Position numbers and translations under genes: made by a program
The notes under the pieces: model-generated
The model's input: the letters and a program-made list of their open reading frames with translations, nothing else
The model's database searches: none
What the model was told of the DNA's origin: nothing
Part shown: piece after piece, positions 56,001 through 64,000 of the stretch
Numbering within the stretch: the first letter of the stretch is position 1
Layout of the letters: each line of letters starts with the position of its first letter
Assembly (NCBI RefSeq): GCF_902141845.1
Contig: NZ_CABFPH010000007.1
Coordinates: 42,671 to 106,670, forward strand
Direction: 5' to 3'
Origin: Methylobacterium symbioticum
GTDB taxonomy: Bacteria; Pseudomonadota; Alphaproteobacteria; Rhizobiales; Beijerinckiaceae
Length of the DNA stretch: 64,000 nt

Positions 56001-57782
56001 TCAGGCGGCGAGGGCCAGATCGTCGTCGGTCTCCGCCTCGGCGGCCATGAACTGGGCCCGGGCGAGCTCGGCGAAGCGGCCGTCCTGCGCGACCAGTTCG
56101 TCGAAGCTGCCGCTCTCGACGATGCGCCCCTCGTGGAAGACCAGGATGCGGTCGGCGTTGCGGATCGTGGCGAGACGGTGGGCGATCACGAAGGTGGTGC
56201 GGCCCTCCATCACCGTCTCGAGGGCGGCCTGGAGCTTGCGCTCGGTGGCCGCGTCCAGCGCCGAGGTGGCCTCGTCGAGGATCAGGATCGGCGGGTTCTT
56301 CAGGAGCGCGCGGGCGATCGAGAGGCGCTGGCGCTCACCGCCGGAGAGCGAGCGGCCGCGCTCGCCGATCACCGTGTCGAGCCCGTCGGGCTGGCGCGCC
56401 ATGAAGGCCGAGGCCTGGGCCCGCTCCAGGGCGTCGAGCATCTCGGCATCGGTCGCGTCGGGGCAGCCGACCTGCAGGTTCTCGCGGATCGAGCGGGCGA
56501 ACAGCATCGGCTCCTGGAAGACCACGCCGATGTTGTGCCGCAGGGAGGCGAGGCCGATGTCGCGGATGTCCATGCCGTCGACCCGGATGGCGCCCGAGGC
56601 CGGGTCGAAGCTGCGGTGCAGGAGGCCGAGGGTGGTCGACTTGCCCGAGCCCGTGGTGCCGACGAGCGCCACCGTCTCACCGGCCCGCGCCGAGAAGGAG
56701 ACGCCGTCCAGCGCCTGGCGGCGGCCGTCATAGGAGAAGGCGACGTTCTCGAAGCTGACCTCGCCGTCGAGGCGGGCGACCTGTTTGGCGTGCGGCCGGT
56801 CGCGCACGGCCGGGACCGTGTCGTAGATCTGGAAGAACTCGGCGATCTTGGGGGCCTGCTGGAACACGCCGTTGACGAAGCCGACCACGTGGTCGAGGCG
56901 GCCGACGAAGGCAGTGGCGAGACCCATGAAGGCCACGACCTCGCCGACCGTGGTCGTGCCGGCCTGGTAGAGCATGATGCCGGTGACGAAGATCGCCGTC
57001 ATGGTGATGGTCGCCGAGGCGCGGGTCGCCACGTTGGCGAGCGCCCACCAGGACAGGACCGGGATCTGGGCGTCGAGCAGGTTGCCGATGATGTCGCGCA
57101 TGGCATCCTTCTCCGCCTTGGCGCGGGTGAAGGACTGGATCACGGCGACGTTGCCGAGCGCGTCCGACGCGTGGGCGGCGAGGCCCGAATTGTACAGCTC
57201 GACCCGGCCCTGCAGCGTCTCGGTGCGACGCATCACGAAGGTGGTGAGCGCCGTGAAGACGAGCACCAGCACCACGAGGATGAGGCCGAGCTTCCAGTTG
57301 ACGAAGAGGGTCATCGGCAGGAGCACGCCGAGCGAGACCAGCGCCGCGAAATGGTCGCGGAAGAAGCCGAGCCAGAAGGCCGACATGCCGTTGGCACCCT
57401 CCAGCATCGCCTTGAGAACGGTGCCCGAATGGGTGCTGGCGTGGAAGGCGAGAGGCAGGTCGAGCACGTGCTCGAAATAGCCCGCCATGGCCGAGAGCCG
57501 GTTGCGGTGGGCGAGCCGGTCGGCGTGGAGCGCGATGGCGACGCCCGCCGCGATGGTGAAGAAGCCGAAGGCGACCCAGGCGAGAATCAGCGGCAGCATC
57601 GTGCCCATGGCGTCGCCGCCCCGCTTCAGATGCGTGAGCTGGTCGATGATGCGGCCCATCAGCAGCGGCTCGGCGAAGGCCGTCCCCGCCAGCATGACGT
57701 TGGCGCCCGCCAGGCCCCAGGCGAGCCTGCGGTCGGTGCCGAGCAGTCCCAGCACGCGCGCGTAGAGACGAACCAGCGACAT
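56001..57782 (-). CDS. ndvA: cyclic beta-1,2-glucan ABC exporter NdvA/ChvA
   Basis: A 593-residue ABC half-exporter. Six membrane helices (about 18-310) precede the ATPase domain with Walker [10 protein letters not shown], signature LSGGERQR and Walker B ILILDEAT. The start [20 protein letters not shown] and the [22 protein letters not shown] segment are those of NdvA/ChvA, which export cyclic beta-1,2-glucan to the periplasm for osmotic adaptation and host interaction. The glucan synthase gene (ndvB/chvB) is not in the window. I use the ATG at 57782; an in-frame GTG lies two codons upstream. Confidence 0.92.
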   Translation of the reverse strand: MSLVRLYARVLGLLGTDRRLAWGLAGANVMLAGTAFAEPLLMGRIIDQLTHLKRGGDAMGTMLPLILAWVAFGFFTIAAGVAIALHADRLAHRNRLSAMAGYFEHVLDLPLAFHASTHSGTVLKAMLEGANGMSAFWLGFFRDHFAALVSLGVLLPMTLFVNWKLGLILVVLVLVFTALTTFVMRRTETLQGRVELYNSGLAAHASDALGNVAVIQSFTRAKAEKDAMRDIIGNLLDAQIPVLSWWALANVATRASATITMTAIFVTGIMLYQAGTTTVGEVVAFMGLATAFVGRLDHVVGFVNGVFQQAPKIAEFFQIYDTVPAVRDRPHAKQVARLDGEVSFENVAFSYDGRRQALDGVSFSARAGETVALVGTTGSGKSTTLGLLHRSFDPASGAIRVDGMDIRDIGLASLRHNIGVVFQEPMLFARSIRENLQVGCPDATDAEMLDALERAQASAFMARQPDGLDTVIGERGRSLSGGERQRLSIARALLKNPPILILDEATSALDAATERKLQAALETVMEGRTTFVIAHRLATIRNADRILVFHEGRIVESGSFDELVAQDGRFAELARAQFMAAEAETDDDLALAA

Positions 57783-58092
57783 GGACACTCCGGTTGCCCG
57801 CTCTCCCGGCGCCGACCCGTCCGGGTCTCCGCGCCGCTTTCCCCTGGACCCGCCTGCGCGATGCAGTCCGGGTCGTGCTCCCTGCGCGGCGGAAAGCGCT
57901 GCCGTGTGCCGGCATTCCTCCCGCTGCGTAAGGGCTTATGCGCGGCCCAGCCTGAACGCTGCATGACGCGGCCCTTCAGCGGGCGGCGCCTTTACGGTTC
58001 GTTCAGCAAGATTTCCTAACGCTGTGGCGGAGCCCGCGACAAGCGCCGCGGCGCCTCGGCCCATCCGAATTCGCGCGTCAGGTCGTGTCCCG
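57783..58092. other. 310-base divergent region between ndvA and motA
   Basis: Carries the promoters of ndvA (minus) and motA (plus). An AT-richer segment lies at 57985-58020 (TTTACGGTTCGTTCAGCAAG). A GTG at 58024 could extend motA by 23 codons. No repeat or hairpin was noted. Confidence 0.5.
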
Positions 58093-58866
58093 ATGGATCT
58101 CGCAACCGGAGTCGGACTGCTCGGCGGCGTCGGCGTCGTGTTCACCCTGATCATGATCGATGGCGGCAACTTCGCCGCCTATTTCGACAAGCACGCGGTG
58201 ATCGTGATCTTCGGCGGGTCCGTCATGGCGACGATCATCCGCTTTCCCTTCTCGACCATCGCCCACGGCCTGCCGATGGGCCTGCGCTACGCCTTCACCA
58301 TGCGGGCGGTGAAGCCGCACGACCTGATCGAGGAGATCACCAAGATCGCCGACGTGGTCCGCAAGAGCGGACCCATGGCACTGGAGAACATGGAGATCGC
58401 CGATCCGTTCCTCGCCCAGGGCGCGCGCTACATCGCCGACGGCTACGACCGCGAGTTCATCCGCGACACGATGGAGCGGGACCGCGACAACTTCCTGATG
58501 CATCTCGACGAGGGCTCGAAGATCTACCGCGCCTTCGGCGACTGCGCCCCGGCCTGGGGCATGATCGGCACCATCCTGGGCATGGTGACGATGTTCGCCA
58601 ACATGTCCGACCCCTCGAAGCTCGGCCCCGCCATGGCGACGGCGCTGCTCGCGACCCTCTACGGCGCGCTCATCGCCAACCTCGTCACCCTGCCGATCGC
58701 CGACAAGCTGCACGTGAAGGTGGAGGAGGAGGACGTCTCCCGCTCGCTCATCATCGACGGCATCCTGATGATCCGCGACCAGAAGAGCCCGACCCTGGTG
58801 CGCGAGATGCTGGTCGCCTACCTGCCGCACAACCACCGCGAATCGCTCGCCGAGGCGGCGGCGTGA
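58093..58866 (+). CDS. motA: flagellar motor stator protein MotA (PomA-like)
   Basis: A 257-residue MotA/PomA-type stator subunit with four membrane segments. It begins MDLATGVGLLGGVGVVFTLI, the PomA start; the cytoplasmic loop spans about 60-145; and the C-terminal pair includes PAWGMIGTILGMVTMFANM and MATALLATLYGALIANL. With MotB it forms the ion channel that drives flagellar rotation. An upstream GTG at 58024 would add 23 residues unlike the family. motB follows after 78 bases. No other flagellar gene is in the window. Confidence 0.88.
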   Translation: MDLATGVGLLGGVGVVFTLIMIDGGNFAAYFDKHAVIVIFGGSVMATIIRFPFSTIAHGLPMGLRYAFTMRAVKPHDLIEEITKIADVVRKSGPMALENMEIADPFLAQGARYIADGYDREFIRDTMERDRDNFLMHLDEGSKIYRAFGDCAPAWGMIGTILGMVTMFANMSDPSKLGPAMATALLATLYGALIANLVTLPIADKLHVKVEEEDVSRSLIIDGILMIRDQKSPTLVREMLVAYLPHNHRESLAEAAA

Positions 58867-58944
58867 GCCGCACCCGTCATCCGGCGGCCGGCACGCCGAT
58901 CTCCGCCGGCCGAGGCCGGCGATCCGTGAGCGGAGTGCGGTGAG

Positions 58945-59775
58945 GTGGCCAAGAAGAAGCGCGGCGGTGCGCATGGCGGACACGGCTGGTTCGTCACCTT
59001 CGCCGACCTGATGGCGCTCCTGATGAGCTTCTTCGTGATGATCGCCGCGTATTCCACGCAGGATCAGAAGAAGATGCAGGCGGTGGCGGGCTCGATGCGC
59101 GACGCCTTCGGCGTCAACAAGGAATCGCGCTTCGCCGGCGTGATCGAGTACAAGGGCCTGCCCTCGGCCGACAAGCTGCGATACCTGCGCGACGTTCCGC
59201 CCGACCGTGCCTCCGACCGCACCACCCCGGCGCGCGACCTGCAGACCGCCGAGGACGGGCTCGACAATCAGGGCGACCCGGAGAATTTCGGGCTCGCGGC
59301 CGCCTCCCTGCGCCAGGCGCTGCAGGACCTGCCGGAGATCTCCGAACTCTCCAAGCACGTCATCGTCGCCAAGACCGAGCAGGGCCTCGACGTATCGATC
59401 GTCGACCAGGATGGGCGCTCGATGTTCCCGGACGGGTCGAGCCGGCCGACCGAGCGCACCCGCCGCCTCCTGGAGGCGCTGGCGCCGGTCCTGCGGCAGA
59501 TGCCGAACCGCATCGCCGTCACCGGCTTCACCGCGACCGACCGGCCCGGGCGGCGTCCGCTCGCGCCGCCCTGGGAGATCTCGGCGAGCCGCGCGATCAG
59601 CGTGCGCGAGATCCTGGCCGGATCGGGCGTGCCGGACGACCGCTTCGCCTCGGTCTCGGGCAAGGCCGATACCGAGCCGCTGTTCCCCGACAACCCCTAT
59701 CTCGCCGCGAACCGCCGCGTGACGGTGACCCTCCTCAAGGAGGCGCCGCCGACCCCGCTCAAGGGGCTGCCCTGA
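58945..59775 (+). CDS. motB: flagellar motor stator protein MotB
   Basis: A 276-residue stator subunit. A short basic cytoplasmic N terminus (AKKKRGGAHGGHGW) precedes a single membrane helix with the ion-binding aspartate Asp21 in FVTFADLMALLMSFFVM, a linker with a plug-like region, and a C-terminal OmpA/MotB peptidoglycan-binding domain (RIAVTGFTATDRPG, SASRAISVREILAGSGV, NRRVTVTLL). It starts with a GTG at 58945, preceded by a purine-rich ribosome-binding region. It is cotranscribed with motA. Confidence 0.9.
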   Translation: MAKKKRGGAHGGHGWFVTFADLMALLMSFFVMIAAYSTQDQKKMQAVAGSMRDAFGVNKESRFAGVIEYKGLPSADKLRYLRDVPPDRASDRTTPARDLQTAEDGLDNQGDPENFGLAAASLRQALQDLPEISELSKHVIVAKTEQGLDVSIVDQDGRSMFPDGSSRPTERTRRLLEALAPVLRQMPNRIAVTGFTATDRPGRRPLAPPWEISASRAISVREILAGSGVPDDRFASVSGKADTEPLFPDNPYLAANRRVTVTLLKEAPPTPLKGLP

Positions 59776-59831
59776 GCGTCTGTCGGGGAATGGATCGAGC
59801 ATCCTGCGAATCTCGGTTCGCCCTCCCGAAC

Positions 59832-59849
59832 GACCTCCGGATGAGGTCG
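59832..59849. repeat. palindromic repeat, family B, copy 2
   Basis: GACCTCCGGATGAGGTCG, sharing the CCTC-GGATGAGGTCG core with the copy at 51872. It lies between the convergent motB and CAP-domain genes. Confidence 0.5.
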
Positions 59850-59907
59850 CGGATGGAAGGGCCGGCCGCGATCGCGGGGCGGCCCCTCCGGCAATCCGAC
59901 GCGGCGT

Positions 59908-60402
59908 CTACTTCGCGGTCAGCAGCGCCCAGTAGACCTTGTATTTCGAGCCCGGCGCGAAGGCGGTGGCGATGCCCATCCGCGTGGCCTCGGGATCGAG
60001 CAGCACGGCGTTGTGGGGCGGGCTGTCGCGCCAGCCGGAGAAGGCTTCCGCCAGGGTGTGGTAGCCGGCCGAGAGGTTCGCGTTCGGCGAGGCGTAGCCG
60101 AGGCGGCCCACCGCGCCCTTCACCGTCTGCGCCTTGCTCGGCCGGTCGGCGAGCGCCATCGCGGCGGCCTCGGCCTCGGCGAGGCGCTGCAACTCGGGAT
60201 CGACGGTGAGCGGGCCCTCGCCGCGGTTGCGGCGATAGGCCGAGATCATGTCGCGCGCGGTCTGCGCATCGACCTGCGCGCCGGTATTGGCGAGCGGCAG
60301 GTACAGGGTCGGGATCGCCGAGGTCGTGGGTGAATCCGCCGCGCAGCCCGCCAGAAGCAGCGCCGCCGCGCCCGCCAGCCCGATCCCGATCCGCCCGACC
60401 AC
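59908..60402 (-). CDS. CAP-domain (SCP-like) lipoprotein
   Basis: A 164-residue secreted lipoprotein: lipobox LLLAGC (cysteine near residue 18), then a CAP/SCP-like domain. Visible CAP features are MISAYRRNRGEGPL at the start, the helical LQRLAEAEAAAMA, and FSGWRDSPPHNAVLLDPEATRMGIA, which contains the conserved HN pair. Bacterial members are extracellular or periplasmic and mostly uncharacterised. It starts with a GTG at 60402, 21 bases after the stop of the mechanosensitive channel gene, so the two are probably cotranscribed. Confidence 0.85.
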   Translation of the reverse strand: MVGRIGIGLAGAAALLLAGCAADSPTTSAIPTLYLPLANTGAQVDAQTARDMISAYRRNRGEGPLTVDPELQRLAEAEAAAMALADRPSKAQTVKGAVGRLGYASPNANLSAGYHTLAEAFSGWRDSPPHNAVLLDPEATRMGIATAFAPGSKYKVYWALLTAK

Positions 60403-60422
60403 TGTCCGTCCTCCGTCGCGGC

Positions 60423-63089
60423 CTACTCGGCCGCCTCCCGCTTCGGCGTGCCGCCCCGCCCGAACCGGCTCGCGATCTCGGACATGGCGTCCTGCATCCC
60501 GTCGAGGCCCTGGACCGTGACGACGCTGGAGCCCGGACCCATCGGCGGGATGAAGCCTTCCCCCGATAAGGTCTTGAACACCGAGAAGTTCAAGTCGTTC
60601 TGCACCTTCAGCGACAGCGACACGTCGACGATCATCGCGATCAGCTCGAACTCGAGGAAGGGGTCGCCGATCTTGCGGAACACCACCCGCGGGGCCGGGT
60701 CCTTCAGCACCTCGGGGAGGGCGGCGGCGCACTGCACCATCAGCTCGGCGGCGCGCACCGGATCCTGGTTGCGCAGCACGTTGACGGTGATGTTCACCCG
60801 GCCCGCCCGGTCGCCGCGGACGCGGTTCTTCACGATGCCCGAGATCAGGTTCGAGTTCGGCACGATCACCGCCGAGCGGTCGAAGGTCTGGATCTCGGTG
60901 GAGCGCACCGAGATGCGCTTCACGATGCCCTCGCTGTCGCCGATCAGCACTTGGTCGCCGACGCGGATCGGGCGCTCCCAGAGCAGGAGCAGGCCGGAGA
61001 CGAAGTTGTTGACGATCGATTGCAGGCCGAAACCGATACCGACCGAGAGCGCGCCGGCCACGATGGTCAGCTTCTCCAGGCTCAGGCCCAGATAGGAGAA
61101 GGCGACCGCGAGCGCGATCAGGAAGCCGCAATAGCCCGAGACCGTCGAGATCGAGTTGCGCAGGCCCGCATCGAGATCGGTGGCCGGGAGATAGGTCACG
61201 TCGAGCCAGCGCTGGATCGCCCGGGTGATGACGACGCCCAGCACCATGATGCCGATGGCCATCGCGATGGTGGAGAGCGAGATCGTGACGTCGCCGACCT
61301 TGAAGCCGAAGAAGGCCGAGCGGACCGAGGACAGGATGTCCGTCGAATCGAGGCCCCAGGGCGCCAGGATCAGCAGGGCCGCGAGCAGGAACAGCACCAC
61401 CCGCGCCGCGCCCGTGGTCAGCACCGCGATCTGGTTGAGCGAGCGCTTGCGCAGGCCCGTATTGGCCTGCAGCGTTGTGGCGAAGCGGGCCCCGTCGCAG
61501 AGCGAGCTGCCGACGAAGGTGTCGATGCTCTGCACGAGCAGGTAGAGCAGCACCAGGACGCTCGTCGCCCAGACGAGCTGGTCGATCAGGAAGCTCGCGA
61601 AGGCGACGTAGCCGCTCACCGCCGCCGCCGCGATCACGCCGACCGCGGCCCAGCCGATCAGGCGGGCCGGGCCGCCGATGCCGGTGGTGGTCTTGGTGGG
61701 GACGTAGGGGCCGAAGCAGGCCTCCTCCTCCTCCTCCGTGTCGGCGAAGCGGTGGAGGCCGATCGCGAGCATCGCGGCCATGGCGAGCGCGCCGATGCCG
61801 CGGGTGGCGATCGAGACCGGGAGCGCCGCCGAGATGCCGCTGTTGAGCGCCTCGATCGCCTTCACCACGGAGATCACCGTGGCGATGCCGACCGCCAGAC
61901 GCATCACCCGGGTCGCGGCCGCGTCGCTCACCGGGGCCGGCCGCCAGGCGGGCTTCCCCGGCGAGAGCAGGCCGTCGCAGAGCGCCTCCACGAAGGCGAC
62001 GAAGGCGAAGCCGCCGAGCACCGCCCCCGCGAAGGGCAGGAGACGCGAGGGCAGCAGGTCGGTGGCGTCGAGGGCGTAGTAGACCGCGTAGCTTCCGGCC
62101 ACCGCCGGCAGGGTGCCGAGCAGGATCACCCGCCAGGCCCCGAGCAGCGTGGCGCGCCGCGAAGGCGCGGTGTCCGTGGCGTCGCGGCGGCCGAGCCGCG
62201 GGGCGATGTTGCGGCGGCCGAGATAGAGCGCCACCGACACGCCGAAGGCGACGCCGAGCAGCAGGAGGTTCCAGAGCGTGCCGTTGCGGGCGAACAGCAG
62301 GCCGATATCGGACAGCGCGCTCTGCAGCGAGCGGGTGTCGCGCGGCAGGTCCGCCATCACCCGGGTCCACAGGCCCGGGCTCAGCAGCGGCTGGGTCCGC
62401 TCGAACAGGCCGCGGGTGAAGGATTCGCGCCGCTTGTTCGAGACGCGGTCGATGATCTGGTCGCCCTGGACCAGCAGCGAGCGGGCGAGGCGCTGCGATT
62501 CGTCGATGCGGGCGACGACGGCCTCGCGCTCGACGCGCTCCTGGGCGACCTCGGGGCTCTCCTCCGCGTCCTTCGGCTTCGGCCCGAGCTGGGTCAGGCG
62601 CTCGCGGGCCGCCTCCAGGGGGGCGTCGAGCTGGCTGATGATCGTGCGGATCTGATCGGTGACCGGGCCGACGCCGTCGCGCACCGCGGCGAGGTCGGCG
62701 GTGGTGAGATCGGGACGCTGCAATTCCTTCTCGCGCCGCTCCAGCTCGGCCTTCGCGGCGTCGAGCTTCGCCCGGACCTGCTTGCCCTGCTCGGACATCT
62801 CCGGCTTCTGCGGGGCGGGCTTTGCCTCGGCGGGTTTGGCCTCGGCAGGTTTGGCCTCGGCCGGCTTTCCGCCCGGCGCCTGTGCGGCAGGTTGCCCCGG
62901 AGCGGGGGCGTGCTGGGCCGGCGCCTGCTGGGCCGGCGCTTGGGCCAGCGCCGGCTGCAGCGCCAGCGCGCCGGGTGCGAGGAGCAGCGCGACGAGAGCC
63001 AGGGCGAGGCGCGGCTGGCCCCGTCGGGATCGCGGTCCGGTCGGAGCGGGCGCGGAGAGGCAGCGGCTCGGGCGTCGGCGCATCGGCAT
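60423..63089 (-). CDS. large MscS-family mechanosensitive channel (DUF3772)
   Basis: An 888-residue MscS-type channel. A signal sequence (about 25-50) precedes an alanine/proline/lysine-rich stretch with PAEAKPAEAKPAEAKPA repeats, a periplasmic DUF3772 domain (about 90-240), some ten membrane segments (about 255-620) and a C-terminal MscS domain (LSLEKLTIVAGALSVGIGFGLQSIVNNFVSGLLLL pore helix, WERPIRVGDQVLI). It should release solutes on osmotic downshock. Two adjacent ATGs (63089, 63083) are possible starts. A CAP-domain gene follows on the same strand. Confidence 0.9.
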   Translation of the reverse strand: MPMRRRPSRCLSAPAPTGPRSRRGQPRLALALVALLLAPGALALQPALAQAPAQQAPAQHAPAPGQPAAQAPGGKPAEAKPAEAKPAEAKPAPQKPEMSEQGKQVRAKLDAAKAELERREKELQRPDLTTADLAAVRDGVGPVTDQIRTIISQLDAPLEAARERLTQLGPKPKDAEESPEVAQERVEREAVVARIDESQRLARSLLVQGDQIIDRVSNKRRESFTRGLFERTQPLLSPGLWTRVMADLPRDTRSLQSALSDIGLLFARNGTLWNLLLLGVAFGVSVALYLGRRNIAPRLGRRDATDTAPSRRATLLGAWRVILLGTLPAVAGSYAVYYALDATDLLPSRLLPFAGAVLGGFAFVAFVEALCDGLLSPGKPAWRPAPVSDAAATRVMRLAVGIATVISVVKAIEALNSGISAALPVSIATRGIGALAMAAMLAIGLHRFADTEEEEEACFGPYVPTKTTTGIGGPARLIGWAAVGVIAAAAVSGYVAFASFLIDQLVWATSVLVLLYLLVQSIDTFVGSSLCDGARFATTLQANTGLRKRSLNQIAVLTTGAARVVLFLLAALLILAPWGLDSTDILSSVRSAFFGFKVGDVTISLSTIAMAIGIMVLGVVITRAIQRWLDVTYLPATDLDAGLRNSISTVSGYCGFLIALAVAFSYLGLSLEKLTIVAGALSVGIGFGLQSIVNNFVSGLLLLWERPIRVGDQVLIGDSEGIVKRISVRSTEIQTFDRSAVIVPNSNLISGIVKNRVRGDRAGRVNITVNVLRNQDPVRAAELMVQCAAALPEVLKDPAPRVVFRKIGDPFLEFELIAMIVDVSLSLKVQNDLNFSVFKTLSGEGFIPPMGPGSSVVTVQGLDGMQDAMSEIASRFGRGGTPKREAAE

Positions 63090-63617
63090 TCTCGGTCGGG
63101 TATCCTTCTGGTCGGCGGCTCGGGCGCATCCCGGCGGCCGGGCGCGGGCCGGACGGAGCCCGGGCGCGGCGGGCCGCGCGGCGATCTCTGCCGGAGGAAT
63201 AGGGCGAAAGCCTGCCCATGCCCACCCGGGCCGGCCGGCATGCCGGACCAGTGCCCTACGCAGTCGGCGCGGTCGATGCGCGGTGACGGCCTGTGCGCGG
63301 TGCCTGCGCGCTTTGAGCGCGCGGCTTCACAAGGGTGTCACCGTGATATTAGACTAAGAGTTGATGGACAGGGCCTTTTCGTCACCGGGCGAGGAGGCGC
63401 GGCCGAGCGGTACGCCGCCGCGGCCCCGCCACGCGCCGGATCTTCACGCCCCGCCGGGTCGCCCCGGGCGCCCGCCGTTCCGTCCGTCATCGTGCCGCCG
63501 CACCCGTCCGCGCCGGCCGTCTCCTGCCCTTCCCGTCGATTTCCGCCCCCGTTCGGCGCGCTGGCCCGGTCTCGCGCGTTGTCCGGCAGGGCCGCCCCTC
63601 GAAGAAGAGCCGTGCCG
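63090..63617. other. 528-base gene-free region before the HNH gene
   Basis: The open frames here are arginine- and proline-rich and unlike their neighbours. An AT-rich pocket at about 63335-63365 is the most likely promoter for the HNH gene or for the channel gene. No repeat was recognised. Confidence 0.45.
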
Positions 63618-63905
63618 ATGATGGACCTCCAAACCCTCGTCCTGAATGCGGATTACCGGCCGCTCTCCTATAATCCGCTGTCCTTGTGGTCCTGGAAGGA
63701 CGCCTTCACCGCCCTGTTCCTCGACCGCGTGACCCTGGTGGCGAGCTACGATGTCGAGGCCCGCTCGCCGAGCCGGGCGCTCAAGGTGCCGAGCGTCGTG
63801 GCGCTCAAGAACTACGTGACGCTCGCGCGCAGCCCGGCCTTCACCCGCTACAACATCTACCTGCGCGACGGCTTCGCCTGCCAGTATTGCGGCCTGCGCC
63901 TGCCC
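63618..63905 (+). CDS. HNH endonuclease, 5' part only
   Basis: The first 96 or so residues of an HNH endonuclease of a family common in alphaproteobacteria: [20 protein letters not shown], then [20 protein letters not shown]. The CxxC zinc pair is present, but the expected continuation (a TFDHVxPRSxGG-like segment carrying the HNH residues) is absent. The frame stays open to the window end but reads as unrelated arginine/glycine-rich text after about 63905. The sequence there belongs to the reverse strand of an ABC ATPase gene. Either the gene is truncated by a rearrangement or the assembly is chimeric here. Start at the ATG at 63618 (a second ATG follows). Confidence 0.75.
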
Positions 63906-64000
63906 GGACCCGGTCGCGGGTCCGCCGATCGAGGTTGGAGAAGGGCTCGTCGAGGAGGAGCAGCCGAGGCCTCGGCGCCAGCGCCCGGGCGAGGGCCACC
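63906..64000 (-). CDS. ABC transporter ATPase fragment (Walker B region)
   Basis: On the minus strand the last 95 bases read [20 protein letters not shown] followed by [13 protein letters not shown]. This is the helix after the ABC signature, Walker B with the catalytic glutamate (LLLLDEP), and the D-loop (SNLD). The style fits FbpC/PotA-type importers (iron, polyamine or thiamine), but the fragment is too short to decide. Its sense ends at about 63905, where the HNH sequence begins; the rest of the gene, including the H-loop, is missing. Confidence 0.75.

Noticed and set aside
55863..58019. A 718-codon plus-strand open frame opposite ndvA
   Set aside because: Antisense shadow of a clear ABC exporter, and it also runs through the intrinsic terminator at 55951.

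Overview
The window looks like core chromosome of a high-GC alphaproteobacterium of the Hyphomicrobiales (Rhizobiales), most likely a Methylobacterium/Methylorubrum-type organism. I infer this from the gene set and order, not from any database search. The supporting genes are a rplU-rpmA-GNAT-obgE-proB-proA-nadD-rsfS-rlmH-envC-ctpA block, a RegB/RegA redox two-component pair, an NdvA-type cyclic glucan exporter, polyhydroxybutyrate (PHB) depolymerase and phasins, a long acyl-CoA dehydrogenase that fits methylsuccinyl-CoA dehydrogenase of the ethylmalonyl-CoA pathway, and CtrA-like TTAA-N7-TTAAC sites. No rRNA, tRNA, CRISPR array, prophage or insertion sequence was recognised.

Layout. 1-5100: a small secreted protein, an SbmA/BacA-like ABC exporter, argB, a pyrimidine 5'-nucleotidase and a zincin metallopeptidase, all on +. 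5222-8842: minus-strand membrane and hypothetical genes (O-antigen-ligase-like, DUF2937, WD40, DUF1275). 9050-9883: a receiver-only response regulator and a small secreted protein. 9948-22123: a long minus-strand housekeeping block covering cell envelope (divergent polysaccharide deacetylase, CtpA, EnvC), ribosome/RNA functions (RppH, RlmH, RsfS, ObgE, L27, L21), NAD synthesis and proline synthesis. 22343-31260: a Tad/Flp pilus operon (flp, cpaA-F, tadB, tadC), with a divergent small CpaC-N-domain gene at 31654. 32224-37493: phosphomannomutase, a frameshifted DUF1993 gene, a YgjP-type metallopeptidase and PHB depolymerase. 37770-41221: regB, regA, a small membrane protein, purS and purQ. 41222-41845: a gene-free stretch holding a probable small RNA with a perfect CtrA-type site in front, plus palindromic repeats. 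41846-45699: penicillin-binding protein 1A and an AmiC-type amidase. 45916-47120: two phasins, the second with a palindromic operator inside its promoter. 47454-55748: glycosyltransferase, a small acidic protein, a GGDEF-EAL protein, methylsuccinyl-CoA dehydrogenase, an EamA transporter and a YihY/BrkB protein. 56001-63089: ndvA, motA, motB, a CAP-domain lipoprotein and a large MscS-type channel. 63618-64000: the start of an HNH endonuclease gene that breaks off abruptly into the reverse strand of an ABC ATPase gene.

How the genes fit together. EnvC (an amidase activator that has lost its own catalytic residues), the AmiC amidase, PBP1A, CtpA and NdvA maintain the envelope. PhaZ, the phasins and Mcd belong to PHB storage and acetyl-CoA assimilation. 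RegBA, the GGDEF-EAL protein and possible CtrA sites supply regulation.

I did not find an obviously new multi-gene system. The best leads are non-coding: the CtrA-site/three-hairpin RNA at 41350-41486, the operator palindromes at 47186 and 53738, and a family of palindromic repeats placed exactly between convergent gene pairs. The abrupt junction near 63905 should be treated as a possible assembly artefact until checked.
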